A DNA stretch of 64,000 nucleotides from Macrostomum hystrix (taxonomy: Eukaryota > Platyhelminthes > Macrostomidae): positions 7,622,001 through 7,686,000 of the forward strand of contig CATNEN010000007.1 of NCBI GenBank assembly GCA_950097015.1, written 5' to 3'. Position 1 is the first letter of the stretch. Each line of letters begins with the position of its first letter. The translations under genes were made by a program, and so were the position numbers. The notes below the pieces were generated by a model that was given only the letters and a program-made list of their open reading frames with translations, ran no database searches and was not told the origin of the DNA. Shown here piece after piece: positions 56,801-64,000 of the stretch.

Positions 56801-59436
56801 ATCAAAGTTCCGAGCTCTGGGGTACGAAGTGAGAACGAGCCACGATAAAAGACTATGACCAGCACTCTACGACAAAAGTACAGGACCAGCACTCTACGAC
56901 AAAAGTACAGGACCAGCACTCTACGACAAAAGTACAGGACCAGCACTCTATGATAAAAGTCCATAATCAGCACTCTACGACAAAAGTACACGACCAGCAC
57001 TTTTTGATAAAAGTCCAGCACTTTATATTCCAGCTCTGCTGCATAATGAAATTGCAGCACCTTGTCCTCAAAGTTCAGAGCTCTATGGTAAAAGTTCAGA
57101 ACGATTCATTGCAAAAGTGCAGCATTCTATGTTAGAAGTCCAGTAAGATCTGTAGTAGAAGTATGGCAGTCTATGGTAAAATTGCAGCACTCTATGCTAA
57201 AGTCCAACCACAGGCGGATAGCAGACAAGGCATTTACGAGGCTAGCCGAAGGAATCCTCAAAAACAAACGAAATTTATCCTCTGGCTCCCTAGAGTGCGT
57301 CTGCGCACGATCGTGTCCGGTCTGAGACCGAAGTTCAATTAACACGACTTGTGAAGTGTGGCTTTCCACAATCAACCGAAAATTGGCTTTCCACAATCCC
57401 ATCCGCTAAAATGTTAATAGCCCGTCTGCAGCTCTGCAGCTGCGCGTTCTCAATCGATCAAAAAAATCAACTTAATCTGCCGACCCCTTAGCCCAGACCG
57501 CTGGGAAGTCAGTCTGCCTTGGATTCAAAACCCGAAACCATGCATGCTCTGAAAAGCGGCTCTGAAACCTGCTGAAGCGAGTCCCAAGAGCTTCGCTCCC
57601 AATTCGGGATTTTATTTCGCGTCTGTCGGACGGTCAAGTTCTCAGAGTGATTCGCTACTACATAGAGGCCGATGCATAACCAATTATTCCTCAGAAGTAT
57701 CTTCTTTAAGAATTAAAGTACACATGGTACACCTTGAGCAGTTGCTCACCTGAGCTTTCAAGCTGCGGGCCGCGCTGCTGTCGCCGGCCCGGCTGAGCAG
57801 AATTTCCCGACTAGCCAGCAGCAGGTGCAGCAAAGTCTGGGCCAGCATAGACAGGAACAGGTTGCGGTGGATCTTCGTGCGCTGGTTACGGAGGCCGCTG
57901 CGGGTAGGAAAAAACAATAGAGCGAATAACAATGGTCTGCGATATTTGCCTGTGCGAGACAACTGTCAAAAAATTGATGCATAAAATTATATTAAACTCT
58001 GCGTGCTCAAGCCAACTATTACCTACTGTAATACCTTGCCTTAGTTGCGACTCCAGTTTTACTCCATATTTTAGATAAAGTGCTCAGCTTCAGACATAGA
58101 GAAAGCACTTTCCAATTTTTGGGCAAGTTTTTGTCAAGCTTTTGTCCCGTGATTTGAGCAGACTCATTTGCAAACTTCACTCACACGGTCCCACCCATTG
58201 TCCAAGACTGCCATGTCTGCTTTTAGTAGGGCCAATCACTGCCAACACAGTTATTTGCCTGCAAACCAGCGGATGTAGGACTCCAGCACTTTTAGTGGCA
58301 GCTGCAAGCTTTGTCGCTGATCGATCCCTGCCTAAGTGATGGGAGATTCTTCCCGCCGACCTGGGATGCCTAGTGGAAGCAGCTGGGAGGTGGGCCTGTA
58401 TCCAGTCGCCCCGAGGCCAAAGGGATACGGGGATGAATATGCGGAAAAATCCTGCCGATCGGTGCTCTGAAATTAGTCACGAATTTGTGCTCACCTGCAC
58501 TTGAAGAAGATGAGCACAGCGCAGGCTAGAAACACGCAGGACAGAATGTCGCCGACGATCTCCACAATTTCGTTGACTCGCACGGCCATGTCGATCAGCT
58601 GGATGCGGAAAAGAGCTCACCAATGCACAATTATCATGCTCAAATTAAGTTAAAGATTTTTTGAACCAAATGCGTTCAATGTCTTACAAGGATGTCCAAA
58701 ATCGACTTATTCTTGACGAAGGCGGCTGAGAACTGCGGGATGCAGGCTGAGTAGTTTGAGTACGACTGCAGGGCATTGTCAGCGGGCTGGCCGTCCTGTC
58801 GCAGCCAGCGGCCGGATCCGTGACACACTCGGAAGGCGAACGTGTCAGAGCCTGAGTTGGCGGGTCATGCAACAAATAGTGTATTTTATTCGATACTTTT
58901 ATCTTTTATCATGAGATTTCGGAGGTCCTGCATTGATGAGGCATCATGCAATTATTTACAACTTCAGGCCAGTAGTTTTAGTGACGTCAAAACTTTCAAC
59001 GAATGAAGAATTAGATTTGTGCTTTCGCGCTCTCGAACTCAACCCTGGGCTGGCGTGCCGGAACACCAGAAATCGTTACTCCTGATGCCGCACAGCCCTG
59101 CCGACTAGCTCGACGAGAAGAAAAAATAATTAAAGCCGCATTGCTGACTTGCAAATCGAATGAAATCCCCGGAGCGCTGGCTGGGTCGATAACCCATTGC
59201 GTCGCCTGGGAAATAAATCTTGGAAGGGCTTTTGTTAATAGAACCAGAAAAAATCTTGACCTCCGACAAGGCCTGTACTTTTCATAACAGCCGCTCACCC
59301 TCGTAGCAGGGCAGCCGCACGGTGGAGCCGTTGACCGCGGGCAGCCAGCAGCGGACGCCGTCGAAGAAGGCGGGGCAGTGCAGCGGCGAGGCGTACCATG
59401 AAGGCTTCTGCTGTGGCTGCTTGCTTGCACGGTCGC
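53858..59436 (-). CDS. Class B1 (secretin-type) peptide hormone GPCR, 5' end missing
   Basis: Ten exons join in phase: 59436-59299, 58851-58688, 58598-58495, 57897-57750, 56743-56587, 56511-56442, 56363-56294, 55776-55691, 54681-54504, 54100-53858, giving 451 residues. Exons 1-2 hold the extracellular hormone-binding (HRM) domain with five of its six cysteines (LHCPAFFDGVRCW, VRLPCYEG, FAFRVCHGSGRW, YSNYSACIP); the first should be in the missing exon with the signal peptide. Helices follow: TM1 (exon 3), TM2 with RTKIHRNLFLSML, TM3 with FAWMLAEGINIH, TM4 LGYGLPVVPTIAWASV, ECL2 Cys-Trp, TM5 INIGFLLNVLRVLVMRLREN, TM6 KALRAAFLLLPLLGITN, TM7 SFQGLFLALMYCFLDKEV, then helix 8 and a Gly-rich tail. 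PDF-receptor or calcitonin/DH-type are the likeliest subfamilies; LLPLLGITN favours the former, weakly. Confidence 0.92.
54716..54788. repeat. 13-bp tandem repeat in a GPCR intron
   Basis: Five to six copies of TTACCCAAACAGC, the last two changed to ACAGA. It lies 30 bp upstream, on the minus strand, of the TM6-TM7 exon. Confidence 0.92.
54920..55607. mobile_element. Dispersed repeat, copy 2 of the CACGGGGT-terminal family, interrupted by a SINE
   Basis: After removal of the SINE at 55051-55421 and one target-site copy, this aligns with 7420-7774: TGCTCAC..ATTTCATCAT near 54947, TTGAAATAATATG near 55027, then TAGAAGTTTATA near 55428, TGACGTCGGACGGCTTTGAA near 55505 and GGAGCTGTCGTGAAG near 55562. 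The right end GGGTATTTGAAATAACCCCG plus TG is the complement of the inverted repeat of the 42951-43153 element. It lies in a GPCR intron. The left boundary is approximate. Confidence 0.65.
55042..55430 (-). mobile_element. tRNA-derived SINE with 9-bp target duplication
   Basis: On the minus strand the element starts at 55421 with a tRNA-like head: A-box TAGCCTAGTGG and B-box GGTTCGATTCC. It continues through the body widespread in invertebrate SINEs (TTTAGCAAGACACTTAACTC, then CACCCAGCTGTTATATGGGT) and ends in an AT-rich ATT-type tail to 55051. TTAGCCATA occurs at 55042-55050 and again at 55422-55430 as a perfect target-site duplication. The T-arm of the head does not pair well, so it is not a functional tRNA gene. 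It sits in a GPCR intron inside the older repeat. Confidence 0.88.
56855..57020. repeat. 27-bp minisatellite in a GPCR intron
   Basis: About six copies of a 27-bp unit containing GGACCAGCACTCTACGACAA, with degenerate copies continuing to about 57200 (CAGCACT...AAAAGT). It lies just upstream, on the minus strand, of the TM3 exon. Confidence 0.92.
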
Positions 59437-62400
59437 CTAAAAATACAAAGAAGATTGGCAGCTCACTCTGACAGAGAGAATGTGAGAGAGAACGGGGTGG
59501 ACAATGTTCGCTCGCTGAAGCGGGCTTGTGGCTAACGTTATTAACTTTCTTGTTAAGTTGAACGTAACGGTGGAGTAATGAGCTCAAAAAAACTTTTATT
59601 AAAGTCGGATGACTCGGAAAAAGTTTAAAGGGATCCAATATTGTGCTGCTCTATCGAGATATTTTGTCGGCAGAATTTCAGAACAGAAGATACCTGCGCT
59701 GACAGTTTGTTTCATCGCCTAACTTTTATGACATTTTTCCAAGAAGCCTCGCAACACGTATCAGCATGCAGTGTTTAGAAAAGTTTTTCAGATTTCTTAA
59801 TAATTCATGGACTCCGCATGCATTTCAGCCTTATGGACTCGCTTAGTTGACTTCAAGCCAACTTTTTAGAATTTGACAAAAAACCTTTCTTGTTCCATGC
59901 CGAGCGCTGAAGCAAGTAGTTTCGACATCCCATGGGAAAAGCAGACCTTCTGCCAGGTGGCATCCGTCCTGAACCTCATCAGCGTTGCGAACTGGCCGAC
60001 TAAATGTCAATTATTGATCAGCGGACTCGGTGGATATTTGTACGCATGCAAGAAAGTTGCGTGTTTGTTTGTTGGCTTGTACTGCGTAATTTAAAAAACG
60101 CCGCAATCTACGTCACTTGCAAACATTTTTCTATACATATCGTCTTCGAAAAGCTATTATTGCCTAAGCATACTGACTCAAGCCTAGCCTCACTATACAT
60201 AGCAACTGAAGGCACAAAAAGCCTGGAATCACTTTATGGATCAAGCGCGCTAATCTTCATCTATGACATTTTCACCTGTCTGCGACTAATGCACAGCTAG
60301 GACTGCCACGGCCTGGTAGAGTCGAGTGTGCACCTCGTCAAGATGTACTCAAGCTAGCTCAAGGGAGCTCAATGGACATCCGTCTATTTGCTGAAAGACT
60401 TTAGTTTAGCCGGCAGCACCAAAGCCTGAAGGATTCAAGTGCATTCTGCACTTTCCCATTAACCTGAGCAGAAATCAATGCGAACAGCCTCTTCGCCGTT
60501 CAATCATCTTACAGAGGCCTGGGCAGCTGGACATGACAGGCTTACAAGGAGGCCAGCCTGTCGGCTATCCCTGCCTGCCCGCGTCTGTTTTTATGCGTAT
60601 CGGAGCTCCTTTGCATCCGACATTGTCCGTGGCGGAATTCCGAAATTCATCGACTAAATCCGGCCCACTTTGCCACTGAGGCGGGCGGCAGGTTCGGAAC
60701 CCGACGGATCCGTTGGGAGAAAAATCCACCTCTCGGTTGTTGCTGCTGGAATTTAGTGAGCTTAGAGAGAGAAGAGAGAAGGGGAGATATGGCAAATATT
60801 TACCCGAACCAAAGAAGGCGCACCTGTCAGCCCTGCTGCAGATTGGCATGGGAAAGGATACAGAGGGCCGTCCCAGGTAAGAAGCAAGCCAAGGAGCTTA
60901 GCTTAGTAGCTCTGGCAGCATAGCGAATTGACTGTTAATTTATTAACACGGAAAATGTTTAGTCGCGCAAAGTTTGGCATCGACAGTTTAAGGCTCAGTT
61001 TAGATGCCAGAAATGAGTACGAATTGACAGTGGGTTTACCTAGCTGATTGCCAAGTGCTCTTCTTATTCAGAGAAAGCTAAGCCTGCATGATGATAATTT
61101 CCCGTGCCAATGAATGCGAAAACATGCTGGCTGGCTCACAGAGAGTCCTAACGATGATTGGGATGATGGCTCGCTGCTTGAGGAAATTGGATAAGCAAAA
61201 GCGCCCTGGACAATGCTCGGACTTGATTTGGTCTCCACTCCACCCACCCCCGCCAGACTCATTAAGTCTACGTAGACTACGTAGACTGTTCGAGCTAATC
61301 AAAGACAGAAGCAGAGCGCTAGTACACATAGCACATTGCCAGCTAGACTCGCCAGTATTGAACTATTAGATGTGCAGGAAATTATTCAGAATCGGAAGAT
61401 CCTGGTAAACAACAATCTCGTTGAAGGAATGACCTTCGGGCTGAATACTGAAAACTGTTGAGTTTCCTAAGACCATTGTTAACGAATTGTACTGAAATTT
61501 CAAGATAAAAAATGTTTTTTTAATTAGCGTCACATATTTTTTGACGCCAGAAAATTAGGTCGAGAATGTAAAAAAAACAAAGTTTATCGGTCTGAGCAGA
61601 GTAAAGATTATAGGGAGGCTCAACATGCTGAGCTAGCAAAGTGAAGTGGCGCCACAGGACGCGCTGCCACTCTGCCTGAGTGCCTCCGGTCCGGAAGCTT
61701 TCAAGTGCGAAAAATCTCAAAAGCTGATGCATTTTTTGTTAAAAATCGACAAGCAGCAGCCTTTCAGATGTGCTAATACATCATTGGCTAAAATGTGTTC
61801 TGCATAAACTTTAAACTCAGCTGACAGAATGTGAGCAACTGGATTAGAAAATTGCTCACTTTCGCTCCGTTGTTCGGCCAGGTTCGCGCACTTCGCTGCC
61901 TCCATTGAACTGCTTGACTTGTATAGTTTCAGTTTCAGTGGCGAGTCGTTCCTTCCCACAACTGTGCTGGCCGGACCATCTGTCCAAGTTATTTGGCAAG
62001 GCGTTGCAAGAGCTCTTTTGCCACGCATTTTATCTCCGAGCCGCGAGCCTCCGTTTGCTCCGAGCTCAGCGATGATTGGATGTCGCCAATCCCCGCAGCC
62101 ATCTGCCCCGCTCAGGGCCATTATCAGACACCAGCTGCCCAGACAATGCGCTTCAGCGATAGCCTGCGTCAAACTATTTCTTATTTATTGTGCCTTATTA
62201 AAAAACATCATGCAGTTAGTATTTGCCTTATAAATCGAATTTCATGATTTCATCAGGGTTTCATCTCGCAAATGATGAAAATGCCGTTTTAAGATTTTGA
62301 TCTGCTCAATAAGAAAAATGTAAATAGATTTTAAAAAAAGAAAAAGTAGTCATGTTCTATTGTTTGTTGGATTTCGATCCGTTTCTTTTCGGGTAGCTGA

Positions 62401-63800
62401 AAATAAGAAATATTTAATTTAGACAGATTACACACTTATTTCGTCAACTACTTATTTCGAATCGTGTACAGAAAAAATTATATTGAATAACTCTGGAGCT
62501 TTGCTGATTTTTGGCAAGGTTGATTTGACAATCGCAGCATGCATATACGAGCGTAACTGTGATAATGAAATTACGTCAGCTGCTACGTGCTGAATAAAAG
62601 AATAGACCGAAACTTGCTCAAATAACTCGGGAGCTCCATAATCCCTACTTCCTGAATATTAATCTATATTCAGATTTCGGCTACTTTTAGAGCGGCGCAA
62701 CTGATGAAGCACAGTGATGGATTACTTATGTAAATAAGATTGCCTAATTCCATAAGCATATATCTATTGTGCACACAGCGAGCAGAGCCGGCAGAGACAG
62801 AAATTGGAAAATGGAGTTACAGCAGAGAGTAAAATTTATGAGTACAATCGACATAGGGAGCTCAAAATGCTTGCTAACCGCCGAAAATTGAAGTGAATTA
62901 ATTTATTTTGCTTGATTTCAAGGGAAATATTGTACATGTATGTAGTGGATCATACAGCGATATCACAATTGTCTAAAGACTTGACTATGCCTTGAAAGTT
63001 CACACCCAAAAGCTGCAGTTATTGACATTGGGCACGTACTGTAAGTGTAAAGCTTGCCTATCCCTAAGTTCAAACTTAAGGCCCGTTATTTACAATGATG
63101 AGATAGGAGCTACAGCTATCATCAAACGTATCTTACGAACGCTTTAGTTCGACCCCATTGTCTAGATTTGCCACATTTCGCATGAATTCAGTGCAACATG
63201 TGCAGACGCTGAATAAAATAACACGCTCAATGCCTTCATGAACCTCTATGATTTCTCTTTATTATCTTCTCTATTTTTATCCATAGAAAATACTCTTTTT
63301 GTGCTTTTTAGCGAAGGCACTTGTAAGTATTATTCCGGGTTGAATGGTTCGTTAGATAATTTTATTGGAAATACAAGTACTGGTTTTTTCTGAGAATGAT
63401 GTCATTTGTTTTACGTACACGTGGTGCGCACTGTGCTTTTAATGAAACATTTCTTTATTGCTTTTGCGACTCAAGATTGCGACATAAATTTTCCTAATTT
63501 TGTTTCGTTCTTGCTTAAAGCAGATTATACTTATTCATATTTTCTTATTTTACAACGTATAACATTTATAGACCTGTTATACTCCGGTGGCTATACTCCT
63601 TATTTATACTATAGCAAGGCCTAGGCCTATACTATAGCCTAAGCTTAGCCTTATCTCTCAAATATGTTTTGCGAGATAAGTTTACGAAGTAAGCCCAGGC
63701 CTATAGATATCATAATCATGGCTAGCCTATGCTAGTTAATCAATGCGATTTATTTTTATTGACCTTGTGTTATTTTTTTAGTTTTTATGCTCATAAAGTG
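59437..63800. other. 4.4-kb stretch without a recognised exon
   Basis: The missing signal-peptide exon(s) of the GPCR should lie here or past the window edge, with an exon ending one base into a codon; none could be chosen with confidence. A 14-bp palindrome AGTCTACGTAGACT with a following half-copy occurs near 61266-61289. Otherwise the stretch is AT-rich and featureless. Confidence 0.4.
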
Positions 63801-63806
63801 GTTATA

Positions 63807-64000
63807 ACCAAGTGGTTAGGCCTATGGCTCATGTCAGACTATAATTATCTTTAAGGTCAGACTTTTTGTTCTTGACTCAACTGTGACAGGAGCAATTATG
63901 TCATTTTGTCTCTTTTAGCAATGCACTTAACTTAACTCTGCCACACAATAGCCAGCTGCAGCTGTGCTGTCAGGTGCACATAAGGCCCGATTTAGGAGTA
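63807..64000 (+). mobile_element. Second, older SINE copy, cut by the window edge
   Basis: In plus orientation it keeps an A-box-like AAGTGGTTAGG, the body motif TTTTAGCAATGCACTTAAC near 63915 and the 3' part CAGCTGTGCTGTCAGGTGCA followed by GGCCCGATTTAGG, which matches CTGTGCTGTCGGCTGCACAT..GGCCCGATTGGGG of the 55-kb SINE read on its own strand. A block of about 100 bp between these is missing. It is strongly diverged, so older than the first copy. Confidence 0.65.

Noticed and set aside
1-64000. CRISPR array or bacterial operon among the regular repeats
   Set aside because: The arrays have no unique spacers between repeats and the window has spliced animal genes; they are minisatellites.

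Overview
This is a eukaryotic (animal) nuclear window. Coding segments are GC-rich and split by short introns with GT...AG borders; they sit in AT-richer, gene-sparse DNA full of tandem arrays. The gene set (MPC1, PUS1, RPRD1, DCAF11, a sperm/cilium microtubule protein, a protostome-type nuclear receptor and a class B1 peptide GPCR) points to an invertebrate bilaterian, most likely a lophotrochozoan. A free-living flatworm would fit, but nothing in the sequence fixes the species. Frames and splice joins below were worked out by hand on both strands, and the models whose exons all close in phase are the most reliable.

Layout. 0.1-4.1 kb: a 1.46 kb polypurine microsatellite and a 1.7 kb 21/24-bp minisatellite. 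4.6-8.4 kb: three weak candidate exons on the minus strand and two small arrays. 10.8-11.2 kb: intronless mitochondrial pyruvate carrier MPC1 (-). 13.1-13.8 kb: SPMIP1/ATP6V1FNB homologue (+) with an X-box-like site upstream. 19.1-20.1 kb: remnant of a hAT-like transposon filled by a minisatellite. 21.4-24.2 kb: PUS1 tRNA pseudouridine synthase (-), preceded on the same strand only about 150 bp away by a small one-span membrane protein, an operon-like arrangement. 27.6-28.4 kb: 3' exons of a coiled-coil/glutamine-rich protein (-). 32.6-33.7 kb: exon of a MATH/TRAF-like protein (-), possibly the same gene. 34.7 kb: a 5S-rRNA-like sequence. 36.2-39.0 kb: RPRD1 (+). 40.9-43.6 kb: DCAF11 (+). 48.4-50.8 kb: nuclear receptor (+). 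53.9-59.4 kb: class B1 GPCR (-), ten exons recovered, 5' end missing. 59.5-64 kb: no gene seen; a second SINE copy at the window edge.

The genes are ordinary housekeeping, ciliary and signalling genes with no sign of a shared pathway. The more unusual content is in the repeats: at least fifteen tandem arrays, nearly all with private unit sequences and many lying inside introns; a SINE with a 9-bp target duplication nested in an older repeat; and a family of elements sharing one terminal inverted repeat. Two good genes (PUS1 and the MATH gene) each carry exactly one extra base, which looks like residual assembly error rather than decay.
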